From NCBI GenBank assembly GCA_036496425.1, contig DASXLG010000352.1, positions 1 to 47,201 of the forward strand: a stretch of 47,201 bases of DNA, written 5' to 3'. Within the stretch, counting starts at the first letter, position 1. Each line of letters begins with the position of its first letter. Source of the stretch: Terriglobia bacterium. GTDB taxonomy: Bacteria > Acidobacteriota > Terriglobia > 20CM-2-55-15. The notes below the pieces were generated by a model, which was not told the origin of the DNA, did not search any database, and saw only the letters and a program-made list of their open reading frames with translations. Below are positions 17,457 through 27,960 of this stretch, piece by piece. The position numbers and the translations under genes are program-made.

Positions 17457-18644
17457 ATGAAAGTCGCGCTCGGGGTCAGTGGCGGCATCGCGTGCTATAA
17501 GGCGGCAGAGATTCTGCGCCGCCTCCAGGACCGGGCAGTGGATGTTTCGGTCCTGATGACAAAAAGCGCAACGCAGTTCGTTACGCCGCTGACCTTCAGG
17601 GCACTCTCCGGCAATAAGGTTTACGTCGATCTGTTCGAAGGCCCGCGCCCGGGCGGGGATTTTGAAGGCGCTTTCGATCATATTCTTGTGGCGCAGGCGA
17701 CCGACCTCTTTCTTGTCGCGCCCGCCACCGCGGATTGCATTGCGCGCCTGGCTGCAGGAGCCGCCGACGATTTTCTGACCACCTTTCATCTTGCCGTAAC
17801 TGCTCCTCTCGTCATTGCCCCCGCGATGAACACGCGGATGTGGCAGCACCCTTCGGTTCAGGCGAACGTGCAAACACTGCGGAGGCGCGGCGCCCATATC
17901 ATCGATCCGGAAGAGGGACGCATGGCGTGCCGTACGTACGGTCCGGGCCGGCTCGCTCCCGTCGAAGAGATCGTCGATTATGTGATGAGCATCCTGAACC
18001 GGTCGCGCGATCTGGAAGGACGTAAGATCGTTGTGACTGCGGGGCCGACGGTGGAAGACATCGACCCGGTTCGATACCTAAGCAATCGATCTTCCGGAAA
18101 AATGGGTTATGCACTTGCCCATGCGGCGCGGAATCGCGGTGCAAAGGTGGTCTTGGTCTCAGGACCTGCAGATCTCGATTTTCCAGACACGATCCACGTT
18201 CGCACTACGGAAGAGATGCGGCGTGCGGTGCTGGATCACGCGGCCGGCGCCGATGTGGTGATCAAGGCTGCCGCCCCACTCGATTTCCGGCCCAAAATGG
18301 TTGCGGCGCAAAAGATCAAAAAGAAGAACGCGGATCTCACCATCCAGCTTGAACCGACGGTGGACATTCTGAAAGAACTCGGCAGCCGGAAAAATGGAAT
18401 TATCCTGGTCGGGTTTGCGGCGGAAACCGAGAATCACGTTGCCAACGGTCTGGAGAAGTTACGCGACAAGAACCTGGACCTCATCGTCGTTAATCCCGCA
18501 AGTGGTCCTGATTCGGCCTTCGATAGCGATATGAATCACGCGACAATCATTGAGGCGTCCGGCCACAGCGAGGAAATTCCTCTGGTGAGTAAGCACGAGA
18601 TGGCGGACAAAATTCTCGATCGCGTGGTGCAATTGCTGAAATGA
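17457..18644 (+). CDS. coaBC: Bifunctional CoaBC (phosphopantothenate-cysteine ligase / decarboxylase)
   Basis: A 395-residue enzyme with two steps of coenzyme A synthesis. The N-terminal flavoprotein decarboxylase (about 1-180) has the start KVALGVSGGIACYKAAEI, PAMNTRMWQHP and MACRTYGPGRLA, which contains the active-site cysteine. The C-terminal ligase (about 185-395) has VVTAGPTVEDIDPVRYLSN, SSGKMGYALA, AAAPLDFRP and LVGFAAETE. Lengths and order are standard. Its stop overlaps the uracil-DNA glycosylase gene by 4 bases. Confidence 0.96.
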   Translation: MKVALGVSGGIACYKAAEILRRLQDRAVDVSVLMTKSATQFVTPLTFRALSGNKVYVDLFEGPRPGGDFEGAFDHILVAQATDLFLVAPATADCIARLAAGAADDFLTTFHLAVTAPLVIAPAMNTRMWQHPSVQANVQTLRRRGAHIIDPEEGRMACRTYGPGRLAPVEEIVDYVMSILNRSRDLEGRKIVVTAGPTVEDIDPVRYLSNRSSGKMGYALAHAARNRGAKVVLVSGPADLDFPDTIHVRTTEEMRRAVLDHAAGADVVIKAAAPLDFRPKMVAAQKIKKKNADLTIQLEPTVDILKELGSRKNGIILVGFAAETENHVANGLEKLRDKNLDLIVVNPASGPDSAFDSDMNHATIIEASGHSEEIPLVSKHEMADKILDRVVQLLK

Positions 18645-19330
18645 ATCCGGACGAACTTGCAGCTCAGCTCCAATTTTTTCGTGATATCGGCGTCGAGTCG
18701 CTGTCGCTGCCCGAACAGGTTGCCGTTGCCGTTCAAGAGGTTCCTGAAACCCCAGTGCCCATTTCAAAAGACATGACTACTCTCGAATCCATCCGGGCGG
18801 AGCTCGGCGATTGTCAGCGCTGCAAACTCGCTCCGTCCCGAACGAATATCGTTTTCGGCTCGGGTAATCCCACTGCCGAGCTTGTTTTCGTCGGAGAAGC
18901 TCCGGGCTCTGATGAAGATCAGCAGGGTCTGCCGTTTGTCGGGCGGGCAGGCCAGCTGTTGACGAAAATCATCGAATCGATCAACCTCACCCGTGAAGAT
19001 GTATACATCTGCAACGTCTTGAAGTGCCGTCCCCCCGGCAACCGGAATCCGGAGCCCGATGAAGTCGCTGCCTGTAATCCTTTTTTGAAAAAGCAGTTGG
19101 CGGCCATACGTCCAAAAGTAGTCTGCTGCCTTGGAACCTTCGCGGCGCAAACCGTGCTTCAGATGACCACGCCGATTTCGAAACTTCGGGGGACGTTTTT
19201 TGACGTGGACGGCATACGCGTCATTGCGACATTCCATCCCGCCTATCTGCTGCGTTCGCCTGAGAAGAAGCGTGAAGTCTGGGAAGACATGAAGCAGATT
19301 CGCGCCGAGCTTTTCCGGCTCAAGTTCTAG
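18641..19330 (+). CDS. Uracil-DNA glycosylase, family 4 (iron-sulfur)
   Basis: A 229-residue repair enzyme that removes uracil from DNA. The active-site motif is GEAPGSDEDQQGLPFVGRAG at about 85-104 and the second is TFHPAYLLR at about 197-205. Cysteines C58, C61, C129 and C145 match the 4Fe-4S ligands of family 4. About 45 N-terminal residues precede the domain, as in many members. It overlaps coaBC and is followed by priA after 6 bases. Confidence 0.94.
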   Translation: MNPDELAAQLQFFRDIGVESLSLPEQVAVAVQEVPETPVPISKDMTTLESIRAELGDCQRCKLAPSRTNIVFGSGNPTAELVFVGEAPGSDEDQQGLPFVGRAGQLLTKIIESINLTREDVYICNVLKCRPPGNRNPEPDEVAACNPFLKKQLAAIRPKVVCCLGTFAAQTVLQMTTPISKLRGTFFDVDGIRVIATFHPAYLLRSPEKKREVWEDMKQIRAELFRLKF

Positions 19331-19336
19331 CTCCCG

Positions 19337-21316
19337 ATGTTTGCCGACGTCGCGGTGTGCCTGCCGCTGTCGCGGACCTTTGTTTATCGCGTTGACGAGC
19401 CCATCGAGACCGGCTGCCGTGTCGTGGTGCCGTTTCGCAAGCGTGAGATCGAGGGATTCGTCGTTGCGCTGAAGGATAGCGCGCAGGGAATTGAAGCCCT
19501 TTCCATCACGAAAGTGATCGATGCGCAGCCGCTTCTTCGTCCCGAGATCTTCAGCTTGTGCCGCTGGATTGCGGAATATTACGTCTCACCTCTGGGCGAG
19601 GTCTTGAAGGGCGCGCTGCCGCCGGGAATAACCGCAAAACACGTGGAGCGGGGAGTTTCTGCCGTCTCGCGAGATTCCCCGGGAGATGGTCCGCGCCCGC
19701 GTCCCCGATTGACTGCCGATCAGACCCGCGCCCTGAAAACGATCCTTGAAGCGCGGGGCTTCCATCCCATTCTCCTCCACGGCGTCACCGGCAGCGGCAA
19801 AACCGAAATCTATATGCACGCAGCGGAGCATTTTCTCGAGGCCGGCAGGACCTCGCTCATTCTGGTTCCTGAAATCGGTCTCACGCCGCAGCTTACCGGA
19901 CGTTTTTCCGAACGCTTTCCAGGTAAGACCGCGATCCTTCACAGTTCTCTGACCAAACGGCAGCGGATCGACGAGTGGCTTCGCATCCATCGCGGCGAGG
20001 CGCCGATCGTTATCGGCACGCGGTCGGCCGTCTTTGCGCCGTTAAGCGGCATCGGCCTCATCGTTGTGGACGAGGAGCATGAGACCAGCTACAAGCAGGA
20101 GGAAATGCCGCGTTACAATGCGCGGGACACCGCCGTGATGCGGGCGAAGCTGGCCGGCGCAGCGGTCGTGCTCGGTTCGGCAACGCCGTCGATGGAATCC
20201 TACCGGAACGCCGAAGCCAAAAAGTACCAACGCGTTCCGCTCACGGCTCGGGTTGAAGATCGCGCGCTTCCAGGCGTCGAGATCGTGAATATGCGCGAAG
20301 AATATTCCGCGGCCGGCAAACAGGTCATCTTTTCGAGACCTCTGCTTCAGGCGATTGCGGTCCGGCTCGAGCGCCGCGAGCAGACGATGATTCTGCTCAA
20401 CCGCCGGGGATTCGCGGCGTTTCTGCTCTGCCGTCATTGCGGCTTCACCTTTCAATGCACCGCCTGCAGCGTGGCGATGACCTACCATCGGGCAATCGGC
20501 AAACTGCTCTGCCACTACTGCGGTCTGGCGCGCCGCCCTCCGGTCCGCTGTACGGAATGTGACAGCGAATACATCCACTATGTCGGCGAGGGGACCGAGC
20601 GTCTGGAAGCGGACCTCAAGGATATCTTTCCCGATGCGCGAATCGGCCGGGTCGATCGAGACACGATGAAGCACTTACGGGATTACGAGCGCGTTCTCGG
20701 CGGATTCCGGAACGGGGAAATCGACATTCTGGTGGGAACGCAGATGATCGCCAAAGGGCACGATTTTCCTGGAGTCACTCTGGTCGGGGTTATCGGCGCG
20801 GATGCGCCGCTCTCGCTGCCTGACTTTCGCGCGGCCGAAAGAACTTTCCAATTGCTCACTCAAGTCGCCGGCCGCTCCGGCCGCGGCGATCAGCCCGGCG
20901 AGGTCGTTATTCAAAGTTATTTTCCGGACCACTACACGTTTCAGCTTGCCGTGAACCAGCGCTTTGAAGATTTCTTCGCGCGCGAATCGCGATACCGTAA
21001 AGCGATGTTCTATCCCCCGTTCACGTCGCTCGCCGGGATCATGGTTACGGACCGCGATCCCGGCCGCGCCGTCAGTCTTGCGCGCGAAGTGGGCGAGTTC
21101 CTCGATTCGCTGCGCTCAGACTCGATTCGGATTCTCGGTCCCGCGCCGGCTCCCCTCGAGCGGATCAAGCATCTGCACCGTCACCAGTTGCTGATCAAGT
21201 CCTCTTCGCGCCCGGCACTGCACCGCATGCTCGAAGGGTTGCAGCATTACATCGAAGAGAAAAAGATCGGGGCGACGAAAGTGATCATTGATGTAGATCC
21301 GATCTCGTTATTGTGA
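19337..21316 (+). CDS. priA: Primosomal replication restart helicase PriA, short form
   Basis: A 659-residue DNA helicase that reloads the replisome at stalled forks. The N-terminal 3'-end-binding domain is at about 1-105. Walker A is GVTGSGKTEIY at about 149-159, with DEEH, GSATPSME and the zinc-binding cysteines CRHCGFTFQCTACS and CHYCG. The motifs VGTQMIAKGHDFPGVTLVG and QVAGRSGRG close the helicase core. Walker A lies about 75 residues earlier than in E. coli PriA, so the winged-helix domain between the two parts seems missing. The stop codon lies inside a strong palindrome that probably ends transcription. Confidence 0.94.
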   Translation: MFADVAVCLPLSRTFVYRVDEPIETGCRVVVPFRKREIEGFVVALKDSAQGIEALSITKVIDAQPLLRPEIFSLCRWIAEYYVSPLGEVLKGALPPGITAKHVERGVSAVSRDSPGDGPRPRPRLTADQTRALKTILEARGFHPILLHGVTGSGKTEIYMHAAEHFLEAGRTSLILVPEIGLTPQLTGRFSERFPGKTAILHSSLTKRQRIDEWLRIHRGEAPIVIGTRSAVFAPLSGIGLIVVDEEHETSYKQEEMPRYNARDTAVMRAKLAGAAVVLGSATPSMESYRNAEAKKYQRVPLTARVEDRALPGVEIVNMREEYSAAGKQVIFSRPLLQAIAVRLERREQTMILLNRRGFAAFLLCRHCGFTFQCTACSVAMTYHRAIGKLLCHYCGLARRPPVRCTECDSEYIHYVGEGTERLEADLKDIFPDARIGRVDRDTMKHLRDYERVLGGFRNGEIDILVGTQMIAKGHDFPGVTLVGVIGADAPLSLPDFRAAERTFQLLTQVAGRSGRGDQPGEVVIQSYFPDHYTFQLAVNQRFEDFFARESRYRKAMFYPPFTSLAGIMVTDRDPGRAVSLAREVGEFLDSLRSDSIRILGPAPAPLERIKHLHRHQLLIKSSSRPALHRMLEGLQHYIEEKKIGATKVIIDVDPISLL

Positions 21317-21372
21317 AGGGGGTCGCACACCTGAATTCCGTATTTCAGAAATTCAGGTGTGCGACCCCCTTC
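21315..21372. terminator. Bidirectional terminator-like palindrome (repeat copy 2)
   Basis: A perfect 23-bp stem (21315-21337 with 21350-21372) and a 12-base loop, flanked by A/G and T/C-rich ends. It overlaps the last bases of priA and of the convergent receptor gene, so both genes end in it. The core CACACCTGAATT is shared with the palindrome at 1-36. It lacks a long T-run, so intrinsic termination is likely but not proven. As a member of a repeat family it may also be a mobile REP-like element that settled at gene ends. Confidence 0.8.
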
Positions 21373-24300
21373 AGTAAATGATCTTGAGCCCGAGTTGAAT
21401 TCGCCGCGAATCCGTTGCCAGCGTGGAGATCAAGCCAGCGGACGGACTGATCGAGGTGCCGGAAAAGACGGTCGCATTCGGCGGCCCCAGATTGACATGA
21501 TTGAAGGCGTTGAAGAACTCCGCTCTGAACTGCATCGACACGCCCTCGGACAGCGTGGTGTTTTTCAACAGCGACAAGTCGACGTCGGTCAGGCTCGGCC
21601 CGCGGAATGTCCCGCGGCCGAGGCTGCCAAAGGTTCCTGTCACCGGAAGCGTGAAAGCGGTCGGATCGAACCATTGTGTCTGTTTGCGAAGAATGACCGG
21701 TCCCGTAAACGAGGTGCTGAGATTCGGACGATCGGGGTTTCGTGTATCTCCATCAGCCGATCGATTCGATCCTACGAGGGGCGTGAACGGGAAGCCGCTG
21801 AGCAGCGATGAAATGCCGTTCAATTGCCAGCCCGAGATCAGTTTCGCGGCTCCTTTGGCGTTGTTCGAGCCAAACGGCAAATCGAAGTGGCCGGAGAAGC
21901 TCGCCTGGCTTGTCGGCGTCAGCGCGGAAGCGCCCCAGTCACGGCGCAAGTCGGTCCGGTCATAGATCATCTGCGGCTGATTCTGCGCTTGTGCGATCGT
22001 CAGCGCCGAATTCATGTCGAGGTTCTTCGCCCAGGTGTAATTGGCGCGGAACTGCACCCGTTTGCTCAAGCGCCGGTTTACCTCGAATTGCAGCGCGTTA
22101 TAGCTGCTGTTTCCCGCCGTGTACCAGAAGAAGCCCGCGCCCAGATACGGATTGGGGCGCGCGGAAGTGGCGGGCGACGGCGGAGTTGTGAGCGCAGGAA
22201 TGTAGCGTTGGCCGTGAGCGACTGTACCGCTGCGGCAACCGGCGGGATCCGTGCACGTCTGGGCCGCGATCGAATTCGGATCAATGCTGAGCATTCCGTG
22301 ATAACCGAAAGAGCCCACGTATCCGATCCGGATGGCCGTATCGGCGCCGATCTGCTGCTCGAGTGTCAGATTCCATTCATTTACTGCGGGAGTTTGCGCA
22401 TCCGGCTGTATTCCTTGCGGAGCAAATGTGCTGCACGTTGCCGGCTGCCCCGGACCGCAGGCCGGCTGCGGTTGAACGCCCTTGGTAATGGGCAGGAAAT
22501 TAGAGAGCTGGCCGTTGAATGTAACCGAACCGTTATACGGCGGAAGCGAATTCACCAGAAACGACAGGTTGTCGATCAGGGAGTAGTACACTCCAAACCC
22601 GGCACGGACAGCCGTCTTGCCCGTCCCGAACGGATCCCATGCGAGAGCGATTCTCGGACCGAAGAGCGCCTTCGCGTTGTTCTTCGTAAATATGGAGTTT
22701 CCGACGATGGGGTTCGTTTCGAGCGCGCCGGTGGAAGGATCGACAATATAGTTGGAGGCGTGACCGAATTTTTCGTTCCAACCATTCGTAAATTCATGCC
22801 GCAGCCCGACCCGAAGGGTCAGGTTCCGGCGCAATCGCATCGAATCCTCCGCAAACCACGCCCCAAACCAGCTTCGGAATGACAGCTCTGTCGGATTCGG
22901 CACAACCTGGAACGTGCTGGTGTTTCCCTGCAGGAAGGCCGTTATGTTCGTGAAGGTGGCGACTCCCAGCTGGCGCGAAGCTGTATTTTCGTTCTCCTGG
23001 ATTTTCTGGAACCAGGCGCCGACGCTGAACTGATGCTTCCCACGGCTTATCTGCACTGTATCGGTGAACGTATAAAGGTTCCTGGCATCGAGCGCGCCGG
23101 CCGCATTGTTCGGCCCTGCCGCCGTGATCGCTGCTGCAGCCGTGGTAGATGTCGTTCCGCCGATCGTGACGCCGCCCGGACCCTGCCCGGTCACAAAGGC
23201 GAGACTTGCGGGAAATGAAGCAAGCAATGAGGAACCAAGAGCGAATGAAGCCCGGGAATATCCCGTGCTCAACGTATTCAGAACGAGCGGCGAGAAGATG
23301 TGCGTTTCACGGATGCTTGCCACCTGAGACCGCAGCGCCAGGTTGTTGGCAAACAACGGGTCGGCCAGCGGCGAAAGGTTGCTCCCGGTATCGATCGTGT
23401 AAGAAGCGGACAGCGCATCCGCGGTGCGTAGGTTGTAATCCGTCTTCCAGGTTCCGAAGTCTTCGTTGATCGACTGTTTCGGACTGTTGTAGGCGTATGC
23501 GCTTCCACTGGGCACCGCCGCTGCTCCGGCCGTTGTGGATGGTACAAAAATCTCCGGGCCGTTGGCCTGCGGCCAGAGCTGAAAGAAGTTCAGCATCGCG
23601 GGGTTCAGATTGGCCACCGTCGAATAGACACCGGTAGCCGCATTCGGCACCTTGCCCGTGCGGGCCTGATCGTCAGGTACAACGGCAACACTTCCGATCC
23701 CGAGACGGTGCCGGAATCCTTCATAATTTCCGAAAAAGAACGCGCGATCTTTCTGAATCGGACCGCCGACGCTGCCGCCAAACTGATTCCGGCGGAAAGG
23801 GGCGGGCGAGCTTTGCCCGCCTGCGGGATTGATGTCGAATATCGTTCTCGCATCCAGTGCGCTGTTTCTCAGAAACTCAAAAACAGAGCCGTGGAACTGA
23901 TTCGTGCCGGACTGCGTTACGACCGTCACTTGCGAGCCCGCTCGTTTGCCATACTCGGCCGAGTAGGTGCCCGACTGCACATTGAATTCGCGGACGGCAT
24001 CGATGCCGAGCAGGTATCCGCTGACACCACCGGGCGTGACTGCCAGCTGGCTGGACCCCGTGTATTCAATTCCGTTCATGAGGAAGATGTTGTCCAGCGG
24101 CCGTCGTCCGTCCACCGAGAAGGTGAAGCCGCTGCTCGTCACTGTGCCTGGGCTCTTGTACGTATAGTTGATGCTGCCCGGGCTCAATGTAATCAGGCTG
24201 TCGAAGCTGCGGCCGTTGAGAGGCAGTTCCTTGATTTCGCGTTCGCCAACGACGCCCGAAACCGAAGCCGTCGTGGTATCGACCAAAGACGTCTCCGAAG

Positions 24301-24673
24301 AAACCGTTACTTCCTGTGCAACCTGGCCGACATCCAGCCGGAGATTGACGATGGCTTCCTGGCCGACGACGAGACTGATGCCAGTCCGGACCGCGGCCCT
24401 GAAGCCGGGCTTCTCCGCACGGACCTCCTGCGCGCCGAGCGGCAGGGCAAGAAGGTGGAAGTTTCCGTTCTCGTCCGTCGTCGCCGTTCGGACCGCGCCG
24501 GTTTCCAGGCTTTTGACGGTGACAATTGCGCCACTCACCGCGGCGCCGGTCGCGTCGTCGACCCGGCCGGCGATGTCGGCCGTCACTTGGGCCGACGCGG
24601 GCTGCAGACTGCCGGCCAGAAACACGATTCCCACCAGTACGCCAATCCATCCACCAACCCATCGTTTTGTCAT
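21371..24673 (-). CDS. TonB-dependent receptor with carboxypeptidase-regulatory N-terminal domain
   Basis: An 1100-residue outer-membrane protein. A signal peptide (about 1-28) is followed by a carboxypeptidase-regulatory-like domain ([20 protein letters not shown], about 33-110), a plug domain ([17 protein letters not shown] and [15 protein letters not shown], about 150-205) and a long barrel ending [12 protein letters not shown]. This Oar-like architecture is greatly expanded in acidobacteria, where members are thought to import large ligands such as oligosaccharides. No TonB box is evident. A GAGGAG site precedes the ATG. It is divergent from sucA with a 57-bp spacer and convergent with priA. 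Confidence 0.93.
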   Translation of the reverse strand: MTKRWVGGWIGVLVGIVFLAGSLQPASAQVTADIAGRVDDATGAAVSGAIVTVKSLETGAVRTATTDENGNFHLLALPLGAQEVRAEKPGFRAAVRTGISLVVGQEAIVNLRLDVGQVAQEVTVSSETSLVDTTTASVSGVVGEREIKELPLNGRSFDSLITLSPGSINYTYKSPGTVTSSGFTFSVDGRRPLDNIFLMNGIEYTGSSQLAVTPGGVSGYLLGIDAVREFNVQSGTYSAEYGKRAGSQVTVVTQSGTNQFHGSVFEFLRNSALDARTIFDINPAGGQSSPAPFRRNQFGGSVGGPIQKDRAFFFGNYEGFRHRLGIGSVAVVPDDQARTGKVPNAATGVYSTVANLNPAMLNFFQLWPQANGPEIFVPSTTAGAAAVPSGSAYAYNSPKQSINEDFGTWKTDYNLRTADALSASYTIDTGSNLSPLADPLFANNLALRSQVASIRETHIFSPLVLNTLSTGYSRASFALGSSLLASFPASLAFVTGQGPGGVTIGGTTSTTAAAAITAAGPNNAAGALDARNLYTFTDTVQISRGKHQFSVGAWFQKIQENENTASRQLGVATFTNITAFLQGNTSTFQVVPNPTELSFRSWFGAWFAEDSMRLRRNLTLRVGLRHEFTNGWNEKFGHASNYIVDPSTGALETNPIVGNSIFTKNNAKALFGPRIALAWDPFGTGKTAVRAGFGVYYSLIDNLSFLVNSLPPYNGSVTFNGQLSNFLPITKGVQPQPACGPGQPATCSTFAPQGIQPDAQTPAVNEWNLTLEQQIGADTAIRIGYVGSFGYHGMLSIDPNSIAAQTCTDPAGCRSGTVAHGQRYIPALTTPPSPATSARPNPYLGAGFFWYTAGNSSYNALQFEVNRRLSKRVQFRANYTWAKNLDMNSALTIAQAQNQPQMIYDRTDLRRDWGASALTPTSQASFSGHFDLPFGSNNAKGAAKLISGWQLNGISSLLSGFPFTPLVGSNRSADGDTRNPDRPNLSTSFTGPVILRKQTQWFDPTAFTLPVTGTFGSLGRGTFRGPSLTDVDLSLLKNTTLSEGVSMQFRAEFFNAFNHVNLGPPNATVFSGTSISPSAGLISTLATDSRRIQLGLKIIY

Positions 24674-24717
24674 TCGTGGACTCCTCTTTTCGAGGGAGGC
24701 AGTCTATCATTTTCCCG

Positions 24718-24723
24718 TATCCT
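24718..24723 (+). promoter_or_regulatory. Putative -10 hexamer for sucA
   Basis: TATCCT ends 7 bases before the sucA ATG, with no Shine-Dalgarno site, which would give a leaderless message. An alternative TATCAT lies at 24705-24710. No clear -35 hexamer is seen, so confidence is low. Confidence 0.25.
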
Positions 24724-24730
24724 TATTTAC

Positions 24731-27529
24731 ATGGCCGATCCAAAGCTGCCGAACAGCGTAGGTCTGGAGTTCGTCGAGAGTCTCTATGCGTCCTATGTTC
24801 GTGACCCTCAGTCGGTTTCACCCGACTGGCGCGATTACTTTCAAGCGCTGTCCGAGGGCAACGGCTTTTCGACGCCGCCGGACGTCACGCCGGCCCTCAA
24901 GCCGTGGAGCATCTTTAATCCTCCGTCCGCCCACGGCAACGGCGCCGTCGCCGAACAGGCGACCACCGCTGTTTTACAGGAGCGCGTCGACCAGTTGATC
25001 CGCAATTACCGGGTGCGTGGACACATGGCCGCACAACTCGATCCGCTGGGTATTCCGCGGGCGACTCCGCCGGAATTGGATCCGGATTATTACGGCCTGA
25101 CCGAAGCCGACATGGATCGTCATTTTGCTTGCGAGGCGATGTGCGGTGGCGGCGCGCTGACGCTGCGTGAGATCCTGGATCGGCTACGCCATACGTATTG
25201 CCGGACCATCGGCGTGCAGTTCATGCACATCGATGACAGCTTTGTGCGCCACTGGCTCCAGCAGAAGATGGAAAGTTCCGGCAACCGCCTGAATCTGAAT
25301 CGCGCTGAGCAGATTCGTATCCTGACGCGGCTGACCGATGCGGTCATCTTCGAGGAATTCATCCGCAAAAAATTTATCGGCGCCAAAAGCTTTTCGCTGG
25401 AAGGGGCCGAAAGCCTCATTCCCCTGCTCGATCTTGCGATCGAGCGGGCCGGCGAGCAGGCTATTGACGAAATCGTGCTGGGAATGGCGCATCGCGGGCG
25501 GCTTAACGTTCTGGCGAATATCATGGCGAAGAGTCCGCGCGAGATATTCCGGGAGTTCGCCGATCTTGACTCTGAGCTGTATATCGGAGGCAGAGGCGAT
25601 GTGAAGTACCATCTCGGCTACAGCTCGGATTGGGACACGGTGTCCGGCCGGAAGATCCATCTTTCGCTCTGCTTCAACCCCAGCCACCTCGAGTTCGTGA
25701 ATCCCGTCGCGCTCGGCCGCATGCGCGCAAAGCAGGATCGGACCGGCGATTCTGACCGGCAGCGCGGCCTCGTGATCCTGATACACGGTGACGCCGCATT
25801 CGCCGGGGAAGGTGTGATTCAGGAAACATTGAATTTGAGCCAGCTCGACGCTTACACGGTCGGCGGGACGCTGCACATCATCGTGAACAACCAGATCGGC
25901 TTTACAACGTCGCCAGGCGAAACAAAATCGAGCACGTATGCCAGTGACGTTGCGAAAATGCTGCAAATCCCGATTTTCCACGTCAATGGTGAAGATCCTG
26001 AAGCGGTGGCGCAGGTGATCCGGCTGGCTATGGATTTCCGGCGGACGTTCAAGCGGGATGTCGTCGTCGACATGTGGTGTTACCGCAGGCTCGGCCATAA
26101 CGAAGGAGACGAGCCGGTGTTCACGCAGCCTCTGCTGTACCGCGCGATCAAGCAGCGCAAGCCGGTCCGCGAGGGATACCTTGAACACCTGCTGAAGTTG
26201 AACGGGGTGACGAAAGAGGAAGCGGATGAGATCGCCGTCCGGCGCCACGACAACCTCGAGCGCGAACTGTCGCAGGCGAAGAGCGAGTCGTATAAACGTC
26301 CTTCAGAGATCCCGCGCCGTATCTGGAACGGCTATGCCGGCGGACCGGATAAAGAGGTTGAAGAGGTCGATACCAGCGTCGATCGCGACAGGCTCGTCGA
26401 GTTGCTCGAAATGCAAACGACCTTTCCGGTGGATTTTCATCCGCATCCCAAGATCGAAGCCGGAATGCGGTCGCGGCGTCAGATGGCTCGCGGCGAACGT
26501 CCGCTGGACTGGGCGGCCGGCGAAGCCCTCGCCTTTGCCTCGGTTGCGACGGAAGGCGCGCGAGTCCGTCTCTCCGGCCAGGATTCGGAGCGCGGCACGT
26601 TCAGCCATCGCCACGCCGTGCTTCATGATGTGGAGAGCGGCCACAAATACATGCCGTACAGGAATCTTGCTCCGGATCAGGCGCCGGTCGATATTTACAA
26701 CAGCCCGCTGTCCGAAACAGGCGTGCTTGGATTCGAATACGGCTACAGCCTCGACATGCCGGATGGACTGGTTGCCTGGGAAGCGCAATTCGGCGATTTC
26801 TGGAACGCGGCGCAGGTCATCGTCGACCAGTTTATAGCGGCCGCCGAGGACAAATGGCGGCGGCTGAGCGGCATTGTCCTGTTGCTGCCGCACGGACTGG
26901 AAGGCCAGGGGCCCGAGCACTCGAGCGCCCGGCTCGAACGCTTTCTTGTGCTCGCCGCCGACGACAATATGCAGATCGTTCAGCCGACCACGCCGGCCCA
27001 GCTGTTTCATTGCCTGCGGCGCCAGGTATTGCGCCGCTGGCGCAAGCCGCTTGTCGTCATGACGCCGAAGAGCCTGTTGCGCGATCCACGGGTCGTTTCA
27101 AGTCTCGACGAATTCGCCGCCGGCCGGTTCGAACGTATTCTGCCGGACGTCCCTGCCTTCAAACCTTCGGAAGCCGAGCGGATTTTGATGTGCAGCGGTA
27201 AGGTTTATTTCGATCTCGAGAAGGAACGCCAGCGCCTGGGGCGGAAGGATGTCGCGATTTTGCGCCTGGAGCAGTTTTATCCCGTCAGCGATGCGTCCTT
27301 TGAATCTGTTCTGCGATTCTATCGAGAGGGCACTCCGCTCTATTGGGTTCAGGAGGAACCGGAAAACATGGGAGCATGGTACTTCCTCAAAATCCGCTTC
27401 GGCGACGCAGTTTTGAATCGTTTTCCTTTCAAAGGGATTTCGCGTCCGGCGTCCGCGAGTCCGGCGACGGGTTCTCATAGCAGTCACAAAAAAGAACAGG
27501 AAAGGTTGATCGCGGAGGCCTTTGCATAG
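24731..27529 (+). CDS. sucA: 2-oxoglutarate dehydrogenase E1 component
   Basis: A 932-residue thiamine-diphosphate enzyme of the TCA cycle that decarboxylates 2-oxoglutarate and loads the succinyl group onto E2. The N-terminus [20 protein letters not shown] is typical. The thiamine-binding stretch is [20 protein letters not shown] with [10 protein letters not shown], and [12 protein letters not shown] is also conserved. I placed the start at 24731. The frame stays open about 1 kb upstream, but that part is antisense to the receptor gene. The last codons (LIAEAFA, stop TAG) lie in a 24-bp repeat that recurs before sucB, showing that an insertion has split the sucAB pair. Confidence 0.96.
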   Translation: MADPKLPNSVGLEFVESLYASYVRDPQSVSPDWRDYFQALSEGNGFSTPPDVTPALKPWSIFNPPSAHGNGAVAEQATTAVLQERVDQLIRNYRVRGHMAAQLDPLGIPRATPPELDPDYYGLTEADMDRHFACEAMCGGGALTLREILDRLRHTYCRTIGVQFMHIDDSFVRHWLQQKMESSGNRLNLNRAEQIRILTRLTDAVIFEEFIRKKFIGAKSFSLEGAESLIPLLDLAIERAGEQAIDEIVLGMAHRGRLNVLANIMAKSPREIFREFADLDSELYIGGRGDVKYHLGYSSDWDTVSGRKIHLSLCFNPSHLEFVNPVALGRMRAKQDRTGDSDRQRGLVILIHGDAAFAGEGVIQETLNLSQLDAYTVGGTLHIIVNNQIGFTTSPGETKSSTYASDVAKMLQIPIFHVNGEDPEAVAQVIRLAMDFRRTFKRDVVVDMWCYRRLGHNEGDEPVFTQPLLYRAIKQRKPVREGYLEHLLKLNGVTKEEADEIAVRRHDNLERELSQAKSESYKRPSEIPRRIWNGYAGGPDKEVEEVDTSVDRDRLVELLEMQTTFPVDFHPHPKIEAGMRSRRQMARGERPLDWAAGEALAFASVATEGARVRLSGQDSERGTFSHRHAVLHDVESGHKYMPYRNLAPDQAPVDIYNSPLSETGVLGFEYGYSLDMPDGLVAWEAQFGDFWNAAQVIVDQFIAAAEDKWRRLSGIVLLLPHGLEGQGPEHSSARLERFLVLAADDNMQIVQPTTPAQLFHCLRRQVLRRWRKPLVVMTPKSLLRDPRVVSSLDEFAAGRFERILPDVPAFKPSEAERILMCSGKVYFDLEKERQRLGRKDVAILRLEQFYPVSDASFESVLRFYREGTPLYWVQEEPENMGAWYFLKIRFGDAVLNRFPFKGISRPASASPATGSHSSHKKEQERLIAEAFA
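27505..27528 (+). repeat. Left 24-bp direct repeat (sucA 3' end)
   Basis: GTTGATCGCGGAGGCCTTTG plus CATA, identical to 32193-32216. It encodes the last residues of SucA and two bases of its stop codon. It marks the left boundary of the insert between sucA and sucB. Confidence 0.92.
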
Positions 27530-27612
27530 ATCCGCAAAATCATCCGCGAGATGCTTCCGGCGCCGGGCTGCGTATTCCACCCAGCGTTCGCCTGGTGTTA
27601 CCATACAGCTCG

Positions 27613-27960
27613 ATGATCACGCTACGGTCGGAGCAAGTGCGGGCTCTTCGCGCAAGTTCGGTATATGCGCATATCCCGTCGCTCATCAGGCATGTGCAGC
27701 AATTCCACGCCGGCAAGATTCCCCAATTGGGCGCGGAGAGCGTCGATAGCTTCGTCACTCGGGCCGCGGAAGCGGCTGCGGCCCACGAGCTTTATTCCGA
27801 GCAAGCGTTGGCTCGCTTTGTGGACATCGCCATCGTGAAAGGCTTGCCGCTTCCGCCGGCCATAGAGGAGATCCTGCGGCAGGACAGCCCCGCGTCTCCC
27901 CCCGAGCGGCTCGAGAAGGCGTGGCGCAGTCTGCTCTTTGAATTGGAGGCTGAAGCGTGA
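27613..27960 (+). CDS. Small helical protein, insert gene 1
   Basis: A 115-residue protein, mostly helical, with no signal peptide. The start MITLRSEQVRALRASSV, followed by a segment like LGAESVDSFVTRAAEAAA and ARFVDIAIVKGLPL, resembles a family of small proteins (MIxRxEQMxAL... type) that I remember next to type VI secretion effector genes. This link is from memory and unproven. I chose the ATG at 27613; a GTG at 27595 is possible. A -10-like TACCAT lies 8 bases upstream, so the insert may carry its own promoter. Its stop overlaps the next gene start (GTGA), implying coupled translation. Confidence 0.6.
   Translation: MITLRSEQVRALRASSVYAHIPSLIRHVQQFHAGKIPQLGAESVDSFVTRAAEAAAAHELYSEQALARFVDIAIVKGLPLPPAIEEILRQDSPASPPERLEKAWRSLLFELEAEA

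Noticed and set aside
1-21372. The two matching palindromes as ends of a composite transposon.
   Set aside because: The DNA between them is a conserved housekeeping block with no transposase. Both copies fit gene-end repeats better.
23708-24730. About 1 kb of open frame upstream of and in frame with sucA.
   Set aside because: It is antisense to the TonB-dependent receptor gene, has no family similarity, and the sucA product has its normal N-terminus and length from 24731.
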